A program made the position numbers and the translations under genes. Positions 50,472 through 59,013 of a stretch of DNA of 64,000 nucleotides are shown one piece after another. Within the stretch, counting starts at the first letter, position 1, and each line of letters begins with the position of its first letter. Source of the stretch: DASPNM01 sp035626515 (GTDB taxonomy: Bacteria > Bacteroidota > Bacteroidia > Chitinophagales > Chitinophagaceae); assembly GCA_035626515.1 (NCBI GenBank), contig DASPNM010000019.1:248001-312000 (forward strand), read 5' to 3'. The notes below the pieces were generated by a model. It was not told the origin of the DNA and made no database searches. It worked only from the letters and a program-made list of their open reading frames with translations.

Positions 50472-51509
50472 TCAAACGGCGCATTTCTCGTGATAATTCG
50501 GCAGCTCGATGACCGTATTTCGAAATTCGAAGCCCGAGTAGGTGCGGGCCACTTCGTCGAGTACCGAGTCGATCTCATCCACTGAATTGAGCGTGACCAG
50601 CCTGTTGCGGAATTCGCGGATGTTGGGCAATCCCTTCAGGTAGTTCCCGTAATGGCGGCGCATTTCGTTGATGCCGACCACCGGGTTTTTCCATTCCACG
50701 CTTTTGTGCAGGTGCTTGCGGATCACGTCCACGCGTTCCTCGACTGTCGGCGGCGCCAGCCGCTCACCGGTGCGGGCGTAATGTTTTATCTCGCGGAAAA
50801 TCCAGGGGTAGCCGATGGCTGCGCGACCGATCATGATGCCGTCGACCCCGTAGCGTTTCTTGTATTCTACGGCTTTTTCCGGGCTGTCAATATCTCCGTT
50901 TCCAAAAATGGGAATCTGAATTCGCGGATTCTCGCGCACCCTGCCGATCAGCGTCCAGTCCGCCTCTCCCTTATACATCTGTGTGCGGGTTCGCCCGTGA
51001 ATAGCAAGTGCCCGAATCCCGGTATCCTGAAGCCGTTCGGCCACTTCCTCGATATTGCGGCTGTTGTCGTCCCATCCCAGCCTGGTTTTTACAGTGACAG
51101 GCAATGAAGTTGAGCGCACCACGGCCGAAGTTAGCCGCACCATCAGGTCAAGGTCGCGAAGCACACCCGCACCCGCTCCGCGGAGCGCTACTTTTTTTAC
51201 CGGGCAGCCGAAGTTAATGTCCAGCAGGTTGGGATTTGTTGCATCCACGATCTGCGCCGCGAGCGAAAGACTTTCCTCATCCCCGCCGAAAATCTGGATC
51301 CCAATGGGCCGCTCGTAATCGAAAATGTCAAGCTTGCGTTTGCTTTTGATCGCGTCACGGATCAGCCCCTCGGAAGAAATGAATTCGGTGTACATTAGGT
51401 CCGCACCCAGCTCCTTGCAGACCGCGCGAAAAGGCGGGTCGCTCACATCCTCCATGGGAGCGAGCAGAAGCGGGAAATCAGGCAGCGATATGTTACCGAT
51501 CCGTATCAT
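50472..51509 (-). CDS. dusB: tRNA-dihydrouridine synthase (DusB-like)
   Basis: 345 residues; an FMN enzyme that reduces uridine to dihydrouridine in tRNA. Motifs are LLLAPMEDVSDPPFRAV, DINFGCPVKKV with catalytic C102, KTRLGWDD, AIHGRTRTQMYKGEADW and the phosphate loop GIMIGRAAIGYPW. Length and NEMRRHYGNYLKGL at the C-terminal helical domain fit DusB. It converges on the small membrane gene with three bases between stops. Confidence 0.94.
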   Translation of the reverse strand: MIRIGNISLPDFPLLLAPMEDVSDPPFRAVCKELGADLMYTEFISSEGLIRDAIKSKRKLDIFDYERPIGIQIFGGDEESLSLAAQIVDATNPNLLDINFGCPVKKVALRGAGAGVLRDLDLMVRLTSAVVRSTSLPVTVKTRLGWDDNSRNIEEVAERLQDTGIRALAIHGRTRTQMYKGEADWTLIGRVRENPRIQIPIFGNGDIDSPEKAVEYKKRYGVDGIMIGRAAIGYPWIFREIKHYARTGERLAPPTVEERVDVIRKHLHKSVEWKNPVVGINEMRRHYGNYLKGLPNIREFRNRLVTLNSVDEIDSVLDEVARTYSGFEFRNTVIELPNYHEKCAV

Positions 51510-51584
51510 TTAAGCAAATGGTGGGTATCTTGCACCCCGTCGAAAAAACCAAGCTGCAAATTTACTCATTAATCGCTGAAATCT

Positions 51585-52556
51585 ATGGGCCTGCAACTGG
51601 AAAACCTCAACGATCCGGGCGCGAAAGGGATTTCGTACACTGCGGGGTTTTTCATGCTTATAGGTTTCGCCGTAGCGGGGTTGTTGTTTTCAGGCGCTGT
51701 CGGCATTCCGATATGGACCGCGGTGACCGGAAGATCTGCCGACACTTTTATGGATGTAAGCGGAACACGGGCCGACACACAGGCGGTGCGGCTCATCATG
51801 TTGATTTCCGCACTGATAGCTTTTCTTGCCCCCGCTCTCCTCACTGCGTCGGTCCTGAACCGGAAACCAATGAAATTGCTGGGATTCACGGGATCGGTCA
51901 GCGCGCGCCAGGTAGTGGCGGTTTTGGGAATTGCAGTGAGCGCGCTTTTCGTCTCCGGCTTTTTGGGTTGGCTGAATGAAGTCATTCCGATTCCCGAACA
52001 TTTACGAATTCGTTTCGAGGCACTGGAGCAGGAATACAACAGACAAGTGGTGGCGATATTGGGGCTGAGCAATTTTACAGACTACCTGGTGGGGCTTTTG
52101 GTGATGGCGGTATTGCCCGCGGTCTGCGAAGAGGCTTTGTTTCGCGGCGGCTTGCAGAACTTTCTTTCCAGAGCAACGGCACGCCCGTGGCTGGCGATCA
52201 TCGTGGTCAGTCTGATTTTCAGTGTGGCGCATTTTTCTTTTTTTGGTTTCCTGCCCCGTTTTGTGCTTGGGATCATGCTGGGTGCTCTTTTCCATTTCTC
52301 CGGGCGTCTCTGGCTGCCTATCCTCGCCCACTTTCTCAACAATGCGCTCGCCGTGACAATTCTGTACGTTTACAAGTTGCAGGAGAAAGAACTGGAAGAG
52401 GCGGTCAGTGGAACCGCGTCAGGCTGGCAGGGCGTCTTCGCGGTTCCGCTGCTCATTGCCCTGCTCTATGTATTTTACAGAATAAGCCGGCCTCCCGCGG
52501 AACAACCGAAGGCTGTACCGGCATCCGAAGCGGCAAAGAATTCTCATGGCCTTTGA
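51585..52556 (+). CDS. CPBP family intramembrane metalloprotease
   Basis: 323 residues with about eight membrane helices. The Abi/CPBP motifs are E182, E183 and R187 (CEEALFRGGLQ), H216 (SVAHFSFFGF), and H249 with N253 (LAHFLNNA). Members are CAAX-prenyl-protease-like, and in bacteria they act in protein processing or bacteriocin self-protection. The target is unknown. The 3' end overlaps cdsA by 11 bases, so it is probably expressed with it. Confidence 0.9.
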   Translation: MGLQLENLNDPGAKGISYTAGFFMLIGFAVAGLLFSGAVGIPIWTAVTGRSADTFMDVSGTRADTQAVRLIMLISALIAFLAPALLTASVLNRKPMKLLGFTGSVSARQVVAVLGIAVSALFVSGFLGWLNEVIPIPEHLRIRFEALEQEYNRQVVAILGLSNFTDYLVGLLVMAVLPAVCEEALFRGGLQNFLSRATARPWLAIIVVSLIFSVAHFSFFGFLPRFVLGIMLGALFHFSGRLWLPILAHFLNNALAVTILYVYKLQEKELEEAVSGTASGWQGVFAVPLLIALLYVFYRISRPPAEQPKAVPASEAAKNSHGL

Positions 52557-53433
52557 CCTCCAGACATTCAAAACGAGAACAATCACTGCGCTGGTATTCG
52601 TGGTCGTGATGCTGGCAGGATTGCTGGTGAGCCATTGGACATTTTTTTTATTATTCAGCATCATTCATTTCGGTTGCTGGTTCGAATATCAGCGGCTCGT
52701 CGGGCTGATTGATCCCGACTACCAGCAGGCCACCCCGTTTCACAAATACGGTATCATGATCGCGGGCTGGTGCATCCTGCTCTGGTTTACCGGACCGCAA
52801 TACGATCTCGGCGCACTTCGGCTGCATCAGCTGGGACTTTGGCTCGGCCTGATTTTCCTGTTTCTGCTCCCGGTCACGGAATTGCTCTTCGCCCGTTACA
52901 TCCGTTTGCGCAACATTGCCTATTCGGCGTTTGGCATCGCTTACATTTCGCTTGGCACCGGGCTGATGATGGATATTCACAGCGGAGTTCATTTGGGTGC
53001 TACGCGGCATGAGGACCTGGTGTTTCTTCCGGCGTTCGTGATTGGCTGCATGTGGTTGAACGATACTATGGCCTATCTCGTAGGTTCCCTGCTCGGCAGA
53101 ACGCCGCTCACCCCGGTTTCTCCAAAAAAGACCTGGGAAGGGACAGTCGGCGGGATTATTCTTTCGGCGGGATTGATGGGCTACCTCGGCTGGAAACTCA
53201 ACGAGGATTTTCAGCTCAGCATTCCGCTATATCACTGGATATTGCTCGCCACGGCCTGCGCAGTTGCGGGAGTATTCGGGGATTTGCTGAAATCAAAGCT
53301 AAAGAGATTGGCGGGCGTGAAAGACAGCGGAACATTTATGCCGGGGCATGGAGGGTTTCTGGACCGGTTTGATTCGCTGCTGCTCGCCACACCCGTGGCA
53401 TGGCTGTACCTGCGGCTGCTGTTGTTACCTTAG
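52546..53433 (+). CDS. cdsA: Phosphatidate cytidylyltransferase
   Basis: Makes CDP-diacylglycerol, the branch point of phospholipid synthesis. 295 residues with about seven membrane helices. The CDS signature near the C-terminus is visible (GDLLKSKLKRLAGVKDSG followed by PGHGGFLDRFDSL), as is PVSPKKTWEGTVGG. It is followed after 31 bases by psd, which continues the same pathway. Confidence 0.93.
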   Translation: MAFDLQTFKTRTITALVFVVVMLAGLLVSHWTFFLLFSIIHFGCWFEYQRLVGLIDPDYQQATPFHKYGIMIAGWCILLWFTGPQYDLGALRLHQLGLWLGLIFLFLLPVTELLFARYIRLRNIAYSAFGIAYISLGTGLMMDIHSGVHLGATRHEDLVFLPAFVIGCMWLNDTMAYLVGSLLGRTPLTPVSPKKTWEGTVGGIILSAGLMGYLGWKLNEDFQLSIPLYHWILLATACAVAGVFGDLLKSKLKRLAGVKDSGTFMPGHGGFLDRFDSLLLATPVAWLYLRLLLLP

Positions 53434-53439
53434 GTGAGG

Positions 53440-53447
53440 TATCTTTG
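53440..53447 (+). promoter_or_regulatory. -7 box TATCTTTG before psd
   Basis: An exact TAnnTTTG, 17 bases before ATG 53465, so psd can be transcribed apart from cdsA. Confidence 0.5.
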
Positions 53448-53464
53448 CCTTTCACTTTTCCCCG

Positions 53465-54121
53465 ATGACAATTCACCGCGAAGGCAACAAAACGATCGCC
53501 TGGACAGCGATCCTGTTCGGTCTGATCAACCTGCTGTGTTTTTACTTTCTGAGCTATGAATCGCCCGTCCTGACTGCGCTGATCTTCGCAGTAACGCTTG
53601 CAGTGCTGTTATTCATGATCTCGTTTTTCCGTGTCCCGAAGCGTCCCCTTACGATAAGCGACGAGGCCATCGTTTCTCCTGCCGATGGAAAAGTGGTCGC
53701 AATCGAGGAAGTGCAGTCGGATGAATATTTTTCGGATCGCCGGATCCAGGTTTCTATTTTTATGAGCCCCCTGAACGTGCACCAGAACCGGAACCCCGTA
53801 AGCGGTGAAGTGGTGTATAACGCGTATCACCAGGGGAAGTACCTGGTGGCCTGGCATCCCAAGTCCTCCACCGAAAACGAACGGCACGTCGTGGTCTACC
53901 GGTCCCGGGGCCGGGAATTGCTGGTAAAGCAGATCGCGGGCGCAATGGCGAAGCGGATCGTCAATTATCTGCGGCTGGGCCAGAAAGCGGAGCAATCCGC
54001 GGAGATGGGGTTTATCAAATTCGGATCAAGGGTGGATCTGCTGCTGCCGCTGGATGTGAATTTGCAGGTCAAGATCGGGGACCGTCCGAAGGCAGGCGTT
54101 ACCGTGATCGCAACCTGGTGA
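53465..54121 (+). CDS. psd: Phosphatidylserine decarboxylase (short, archaetidylserine type)
   Basis: 218 residues; makes phosphatidylethanolamine. Two N-terminal membrane helices precede the catalytic domain: SPADGKVVAIEEV, FMSPLNVHQNRNPVSG with the catalytic His, and the self-cleavage site FGSRVD, where S188 would become the pyruvoyl group. The site reads GS rather than LGST, as expected for the short type. The pathway partner phosphatidylserine synthase is not in the window. Confidence 0.93.
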   Translation: MTIHREGNKTIAWTAILFGLINLLCFYFLSYESPVLTALIFAVTLAVLLFMISFFRVPKRPLTISDEAIVSPADGKVVAIEEVQSDEYFSDRRIQVSIFMSPLNVHQNRNPVSGEVVYNAYHQGKYLVAWHPKSSTENERHVVVYRSRGRELLVKQIAGAMAKRIVNYLRLGQKAEQSAEMGFIKFGSRVDLLLPLDVNLQVKIGDRPKAGVTVIATW

Positions 54122-54127
54122 AATTTC

Positions 54128-54823
54128 TTAAAAGATTGTTTCCAGTTCGCGCAGATTACTTACTGTGTACGTCGGCCGAAGCGTCGGCTCGATGTTGAGG
54201 TGATTGACAAATACCTGGTCAATTCCGGCATTCATTGCACCTGCGATATCCACTTCGATGCTGTCACCGATCATAATGCATTCCTCGCGGCACGCCGCGC
54301 ATTTCTGGAAGGCGAACTCAAAGATCTCACGATTTGGCTTGAGGCTGTTGGAAGCTTCCGAGGTAATGATCTCGGAAAAAAATGGAGCAAGGCCACAGTG
54401 GCGCAGCTTGTTAAGCTGGGTGGTCTCGAAGCCATTGGTGAGGAGGTGCAGCCGGTATTCTTTGTTTTGGAGGTATTCCAACACTTCACGCGCGTGGGGA
54501 AAGAGGATTGTCCGGGTGGGAAGCAGGTCCAGAAAACGGGCACTCAGGTCACGGGCCAGCTGCTCGTCGGCGATGCGGAAGTCCAGCAGCGAGAGCCACA
54601 TGCGCTTAACCCGAAGCTCTTCCTGGCGGATGAATCCGTTGCGGTAGCGCTCCCATAGCTTTTCGTTGTGCGCAAGGTAATTGCGGTGAAAAAGCGCGAA
54701 GTCCGACACGCCCCGCTCCCGCAGGTCAAAACTGCGGTAGAGCTCCTCGAGCGTGAGGCGCGCATTCGCTTCAAAATCCCAGAGGGTATGGTCGAGGTCG
54801 AAAAAAAGATGCCGGTACTTCAC
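54128..54823 (-). CDS. YjjG-family HAD hydrolase (pyrimidine nucleotidase)
   Basis: 231 residues from GTG 54823; a much longer open frame upstream is antisense to the next gene and has no domain. HAD motif I is HLFFDLDHTLWDF (D9, D11), motif II LLTNGF, and motifs III/IV SLKPNREIF and MIGDSIEVDIAGAMNAG. YjjG-type enzymes dephosphorylate non-canonical pyrimidine nucleotides. A TAAATTGC box (54827-54834, minus strand) ends three bases before the GTG, which again suggests a leaderless start. Confidence 0.88.
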   Translation of the reverse strand: MKYRHLFFDLDHTLWDFEANARLTLEELYRSFDLRERGVSDFALFHRNYLAHNEKLWERYRNGFIRQEELRVKRMWLSLLDFRIADEQLARDLSARFLDLLPTRTILFPHAREVLEYLQNKEYRLHLLTNGFETTQLNKLRHCGLAPFFSEIITSEASNSLKPNREIFEFAFQKCAACREECIMIGDSIEVDIAGAMNAGIDQVFVNHLNIEPTLRPTYTVSNLRELETIF

Positions 54824-54862
54824 AGTGCAATTTACTCGCCGCCTCACGATTTTTGAATTGAC

Positions 54863-54870
54863 TATCTTGC
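54863..54870 (+). promoter_or_regulatory. -7-like box TATCTTGC of the SDR gene
   Basis: TAnnTTGC, 17 bases before ATG 54888. It is 28 bases from the divergent box of the HAD gene, so both promoters share a 65-base gap. Confidence 0.4.
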
Positions 54871-54887
54871 TTTTCTTATTGGCACAC

Positions 54888-55589
54888 ATGAATGTAATCA
54901 TCACGGGGGCTTCTCGCGGACTGGGAAAGGCGATTGCGGAGGCTTTCGCGGAGCAGGGCCACGATCTCTGCCTCACGTCCCTCAACCCGAAGCGGCTGTA
55001 CGAGGCCACAGAAGACCTCATGAACCGCTTTCCCTCGGCGTCCATCCGTGCAAAGCCCTTTGATCTCAGCCGTCGCCAGGAGGCAAAGGAGTTTGGAGCC
55101 TGGTGCCTGAAGGCAGCTGTGCCCGACGTGCTCGTCAACAATGCCGGAAGCTTCGCGGGGTCTACGGTGCATGAAGAAGAAGAGGGATCACTGGAGGAAA
55201 TGATCGAAACGAATCTTTACAGCGCGTATTATTTGACACGGGCGATTGTACCGGAGATGAAGCGCAGACGGAGCGGACATATTTTCAATATGTGTTCGAT
55301 CGCGGGACTGCGGGCATACCCCGGAGGTGGTTCCTACAGCATCAGCAAATACGCGCTGCACGGGTTTTCCGTCAACCTGCGCGAGGAGTTGAAGGAGTTC
55401 AACATCCGGGTAACCACCGTTTTCCCCGGGGCCGCATACACCGATTCCTGGGCATCGACGGGTCTTCCGCGCGAGCGATTCATCGAGCCTGCGGACATAG
55501 CGCGCATGATCTATCAGGCTTCGCAGCTCTCGGGTGCCGCTTGTGTTGAGGACATTATCATTCGACCCCAGCCTGGCGACATCAACTAA
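54888..55589 (+). CDS. Short-chain dehydrogenase/reductase
   Basis: 233 residues from ATG 54888. SDR motifs are ITGASRGLGKAIA near the N-terminus, NNAG, the catalytic Ser in NMCSIAG, and YSISK. It has the length of classical SDRs such as 3-oxoacyl-ACP reductase or sepiapterin-reductase-like enzymes, but the substrate cannot be told. It converges on the response regulator with a four-base overlap of the ends. Confidence 0.88.
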   Translation: MNVIITGASRGLGKAIAEAFAEQGHDLCLTSLNPKRLYEATEDLMNRFPSASIRAKPFDLSRRQEAKEFGAWCLKAAVPDVLVNNAGSFAGSTVHEEEEGSLEEMIETNLYSAYYLTRAIVPEMKRRRSGHIFNMCSIAGLRAYPGGGSYSISKYALHGFSVNLREELKEFNIRVTTVFPGAAYTDSWASTGLPRERFIEPADIARMIYQASQLSGAACVEDIIIRPQPGDIN

Positions 55590-56299
55590 TTTCCAATTTC
55601 ACTGTATTTGTAGCCCACTCCCCGAACGGAGTGAAAGTATTTGGGGTTGCGGCTGTCCTCTTCGAAGTATTTCCGGAAGTTGAGGATGAAGTTGTCGATC
55701 GTGCGCGTGGTAGGATAAACGTTGTATCCCCAGACGACCTGCAGGATTTTTTCCCGCGGCACCACCTCGTTCTTGTTTTCGATGAGAAGCTTCAGAAGCA
55801 TCGTTTCTTTTTTCGAAAGCTGGATCTTTTCGCCGGTGCTTTTCACCGCTTCCTGCGCTTTGAAATCGATCGTGTTGTTGCCGAAGCTGTACACGTCGCC
55901 GAGACTGTCTTTGTCCTGCAGCCGTTTATTCTTCTCGATAAGCTTTTGCACCCGCAGCAGCAGCTCTTCGAGATTGAAAGGTTTGGTGAGATAGTCGTCG
56001 GCACCTTTTTTCAAACCGAGCACTCGGTCCGCGCTGCTGTTGCGTGCGCTCAGGATGAGTATGGGAACCTCGTTATTGCTGAGACGGATGGATTCTACCA
56101 CGCTGATGCCGTCCATTTCGGGAAGCATGATATCCAGGATGATCAGGTCGAAATATTCCGACTGCACGGCCTTGAGGGCGGCGGCGCCGTCAAAGGCGGA
56201 GGTAACGTCGTAGCCCGCCAGTTCCATGTTCAGCCTCAGCGCTTCGTGGAGATTCTCTTCATCTTCTACCAGTAATATGGAAGCCGACCGTACACTCAT
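55586..56299 (-). CDS. OmpR/PhoB-type response regulator (RprY-like)
   Basis: 237 residues. The receiver domain has D56 (LIILDIMLPEMDG) as phospho-acceptor, with DE near residue 12-14 and K at the PGADDYLTKPF-like GADDYLTKPF. The DNA-binding winged helix ends in VRGVGYKY. It overlaps the kinase gene by four bases (ATGA) and forms a pair with it. The pair resembles Bacteroides RprXY, which controls nutrient and phosphate-linked functions there. The target set here is unknown. Confidence 0.93.
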   Translation of the reverse strand: MSVRSASILLVEDEENLHEALRLNMELAGYDVTSAFDGAAALKAVQSEYFDLIILDIMLPEMDGISVVESIRLSNNEVPILILSARNSSADRVLGLKKGADDYLTKPFNLEELLLRVQKLIEKNKRLQDKDSLGDVYSFGNNTIDFKAQEAVKSTGEKIQLSKKETMLLKLLIENKNEVVPREKILQVVWGYNVYPTTRTIDNFILNFRKYFEEDSRNPKYFHSVRGVGYKYSEIGN

Positions 56300-57288
56300 T
56301 TGCTCCGGAAGCTGACCGCGAAAATACTGCCCTGGGGACTATTATTTGTCACTGCAATGTCGGCATTGTGATCCCGGGCGATCTTCCGGCAGAGATAGAG
56401 TCCCAGGCCAGTGCCCTGGGTTTTCCTGGTCGCTTCGTTACCGCTTCGGTAAAACCGCGAAAAAATCTTCGTCTTTTCTTCCGGCGCCACCCCTACACCC
56501 TCATCGATTACCTCAAACACCATTTGACCGGTTGCCTTGTGGAGACGGGCTTTCACAAGCCGGTCGCGTGGGGAATACTTGAGGGCATTTTCCAGCAGGT
56601 TGTTGATGAGGATCTGGAGAAGAAGCGGGTCTCCTTTCACCTCCATGTCGGGTTCGATCTCGCCCACCAGTTGGCGGTCGGGATATCTTTTGCGGAAATC
56701 GTTCACGCAATCCTGCAGCAGGTCGGAAAGGTTGAGCTCCTCCCGCGCCGACCGGTACCCGCCGATTTCAAGCTGCGAAGCGATGAGCACGTTGTTGATC
56801 AGAAAATCAAGTCGCGCGGTTTCTTCAAGGGTCGTCCGGATCAGCTTCGTTTGTTTTTCCGGCGCAAGCGAATAACGTTGCATGGTTTCCAGGTTGAGGC
56901 GCGCCACAGAGATCGGTGTTTTCAGCTCATGGGTTACCGCCATCATAAAATTTTGCTGCTGTTGCTGCATGAAGAACTGCCGTCGTACAAACCGGTAAAG
57001 AAAGAAAGCGCCAATAAGAAGCAGAATGAAGAAGGTGGCACCTTCACCCAGGAACTTGATGCGGTCGCGCTCGAATTCGTCGTTGATTGCGTCGAGCCGG
57101 AGCTGATAAAGCACCGGAGTTTTTTCGGGATCGATCGTGGACTGCAGCCGCTGCACCTGGAAATCGCGCATCATGCGGTTTTGCCCGGTAAGCGAAATAT
57201 ACCACCAGACCAGCGCGGCAATCACATAGGCCAGCAGGAGCCAGTAAATGATCGTTGCCCGGATAAGTTTCCGTTTGGGGTCGGCCAT
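56296..57288 (-). CDS. Membrane sensor histidine kinase (RprX-like)
   Basis: 330 residues. Two membrane helices (about 11-33 and 85-100) enclose a short periplasmic loop of about 50 residues. HisKA has H120 in THELKTPISVARLN. HATPase_c has NNLLENALKYSP, DEGVGVAPEE, GTGLGLYLCRKI. The small loop offers little room for a ligand domain, so sensing may be at the membrane. It is coupled to the regulator gene downstream and follows gldH by three bases. Confidence 0.93.
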   Translation of the reverse strand: MADPKRKLIRATIIYWLLLAYVIAALVWWYISLTGQNRMMRDFQVQRLQSTIDPEKTPVLYQLRLDAINDEFERDRIKFLGEGATFFILLLIGAFFLYRFVRRQFFMQQQQQNFMMAVTHELKTPISVARLNLETMQRYSLAPEKQTKLIRTTLEETARLDFLINNVLIASQLEIGGYRSAREELNLSDLLQDCVNDFRKRYPDRQLVGEIEPDMEVKGDPLLLQILINNLLENALKYSPRDRLVKARLHKATGQMVFEVIDEGVGVAPEEKTKIFSRFYRSGNEATRKTQGTGLGLYLCRKIARDHNADIAVTNNSPQGSIFAVSFRSK

Positions 57289-57291
57289 GTT

Positions 57292-57768
57292 TTATTTTTT
57301 CTCGATGCGCAACCCAACGCTGAACACATGGCGGAGCGGGTCCTCGCGCATGATCTGTTCAAGGGTGAATTCATATTCGCCCGGCTTGGTGAAAAAAAAT
57401 TCCTCTCCCGGGGGAGTCAGCGGCGCGCGATGCTCGTAAATATCGTCCATGCCGCTGCCCAGCCAGCCCCGCTCGTTGGTAGCGAGCAAAACATCGATCC
57501 GGCTAACCTGCGCGCTGTCGCTCCCCGGCTGCTTCGCGTGCACGTTGATATAAATATTGTTGTAATTATAGCGGGCGCTGTGCCGGATCACAAAATACAC
57601 CTGGTAGGGAGAAGAAGTATCGCGGATCGTGAACCGGAACTGTGGCCTGAAACCGCTTTTCCAGGCATGTTCGGGAATGGTGACGTATTTCTCGTACAGG
57701 TCGATTGGTGTACAACCCGCGATAATGAGAAGAAAAAACAGCACCGGCAGGATTCTCGGCGGAACCAT
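57292..57768 (-). CDS. gldH: Gliding motility lipoprotein GldH
   Basis: 158 residues from ATG 57768, which gives a lipoprotein signal (FFLLIIAGC, C19). The body matches GldH: DLYEKYVTIPEHAWKSG, FRFTIRDTSSPYQVYFVIRHSARYNYNNIYINVH, DDIYEHRAPLTPPGEEFFF and LRHVFSVGLRIEKK. GldH is needed for gliding in Flavobacterium and occurs widely in Bacteroidota with type IX secretion, also in non-gliders. The start is fixed by a TATCTTTG box four bases upstream. The two-component genes follow on the same strand. Confidence 0.9.
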   Translation of the reverse strand: MVPPRILPVLFFLLIIAGCTPIDLYEKYVTIPEHAWKSGFRPQFRFTIRDTSSPYQVYFVIRHSARYNYNNIYINVHAKQPGSDSAQVSRIDVLLATNERGWLGSGMDDIYEHRAPLTPPGEEFFFTKPGEYEFTLEQIMREDPLRHVFSVGLRIEKK

Positions 57769-57772
57769 GCAG

Positions 57773-57780
57773 CAAAGATA
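57773..57780 (-). promoter_or_regulatory. -7 box TATCTTTG of gldH
   Basis: An exact TAnnTTTG on the minus strand ending four bases before ATG 57768. A leaderless mRNA is predicted. Confidence 0.6.
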
Positions 57781-57803
57781 GCGCGCCGGCAGAGGGTAAG
57801 TTG

Positions 57804-58679
57804 TCAAAGTACGTTGGACACCTGCTCCTTGGCTTTTTCAAGCTCATCTTTCATCAGCACGACAAACTTCTGAATGGTGGAGTCATAGGCCTTTGCGCCC
57901 GTGGTATTGATCTCGCGCCCGATCTCCTGGAGAATGAACGACAGTTTCTTTCCCTTCGATTCTTCCATGTCGGCCAGCACCGTTTTGAAGTAGTCGCAAT
58001 GGTTCTTCAGCCGGACCTGCTCTTCCGTGATGTCAATCTTTTCGATGTAATAGACAAGCTCCTGCTCGAGGCGGTTTACATCGTAATTTTCTTTGCCTAC
58101 ATTGTCCTCCAGCAACCGCACCACGTTTTCGCGGATCTTCTGTTTGCGCAGCGGTTCGAGCTTCATCACTTCTTCCTGCTGCTTCAGGATATTGTTGATG
58201 CGGAAAAGAAGATCCTCCTCGAGGGACCTGCCTTCGTCCAGCCGGTGGGCGTTGAGCTCGTTGATTGAACCGTAAATGGCTTCCTGGAATTCGAGCCATT
58301 CCTGGTCGGAGAGTGTTTCGCTGCTCGGGGTAATCACTTCCGGGAGTTTTACCAACGTACTCAGGATATGGGAAGGATCAAGATCCAGCTCCCTGGAAAG
58401 ATCCGCGAGCGGGCGGAAGTAGGCTTTTGCCAGGCTGGTATTGATTGTAACGGGCTTTGCTTCCCCCGTTTCTTTCAGGCTGATCGTACAGTCCACGCTG
58501 CCGCGACCCAGTTTTTCGGAAAGGATCCGGCGGATCTCGAATTCAAAGGGTTTCAGGATTCCCGGCAGCTTCAGCTGCAGTTCAAATTGCTTCCCGTTCA
58601 GGGATTTGATATCGATGAGAAAAGTTTTTTCTCCCACCGTCGCTTCCACTCTCCCAAATCCCGTCATCGACTTTAGCAT
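57804..58679 (-). CDS. YicC family endoribonuclease-like protein
   Basis: 291 residues from ATG 58679 (MLKSMTGFGR), the invariant start of the family. The open frame continues 69 codons upstream through a terminator hairpin, which is not coding. The C-terminal DUF1732 part is ENYDVNRLEQELVYYIEKIDITEE, then GKKLSFILQEIGREINT. YicC proteins are reported to be RNases. A TATCTTTA box at 58701-58708 precedes the ATG by 21 bases. The usual neighbour gmk is absent, and gldH follows. Confidence 0.92.
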   Translation of the reverse strand: MLKSMTGFGRVEATVGEKTFLIDIKSLNGKQFELQLKLPGILKPFEFEIRRILSEKLGRGSVDCTISLKETGEAKPVTINTSLAKAYFRPLADLSRELDLDPSHILSTLVKLPEVITPSSETLSDQEWLEFQEAIYGSINELNAHRLDEGRSLEEDLLFRINNILKQQEEVMKLEPLRKQKIRENVVRLLEDNVGKENYDVNRLEQELVYYIEKIDITEEQVRLKNHCDYFKTVLADMEESKGKKLSFILQEIGREINTTGAKAYDSTIQKFVVLMKDELEKAKEQVSNVL

Positions 58680-58748
58680 GCAGAATAGTTTGTGACCGAA
58701 TAAAGATATTTTAATTATGCCACTTGCTCTTTCACCGGGAAGCGGAGG

Positions 58749-58850
58749 AAAATAAAAATCCCCCCGGTTTGCGGAGGGATCATTTATATTGGATGGGTTA
58801 GTAAGTACGGGAAATAAATTTCCCAACACAATATTATAAATAATTTTCTT
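58749..58850 (-). ncRNA. Candidate small RNA or leader ending at a terminator
   Basis: On the minus strand ATCCCTCCG and CGGGGGGAT (one G-U pair) form a 9-bp stem at 58758-58780, followed by TTTTTATTTT. Upstream on that strand lie a GGGAAAT/ATTTCCC hairpin and TATTTTTTGG near 58855, one base longer than a -7 box. No open reading frame explains the terminator. It could be an RNA of about 100 bases or an attenuator in a long yicC leader. Confidence 0.3.
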
Positions 58851-59005
58851 TAACCAAAAAATATTTAGGCGAAATTTTATTAACATTCCAAACGTCGTTG
58901 TGGAAAACCACGTTGATGCGATCAGGAGTTCGTGGTTAAGTACGTCGTCGAGAATTCAGAAATTGCCCCAACCGGTGTGCGTTGGCGCTAACAATGATTA
59001 GCTAT

Positions 59006-59013
59006 TACCTTTG
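59006..59013 (+). promoter_or_regulatory. -7 box TACCTTTG of the LpxD-like gene
   Basis: An exact TAnnTTTG, 16 bases before ATG 59030. It rules out the upstream in-frame starts. Confidence 0.6.

Noticed and set aside
56368..57873. Plus-strand open frame of 501 codons
   Set aside because: Opposite the histidine kinase and gldH genes, which are certain.
57804..58886. Extended start of the YicC gene at 58886
   Set aside because: The extra 69 codons cross a terminator hairpin and the promoter box, while the conserved family start is at 58679.
58801..58930. Replication origin in the AT-rich gap
   Set aside because: Only one DnaA-box-like word is present, with no cluster of boxes and no dnaA or dnaN nearby.
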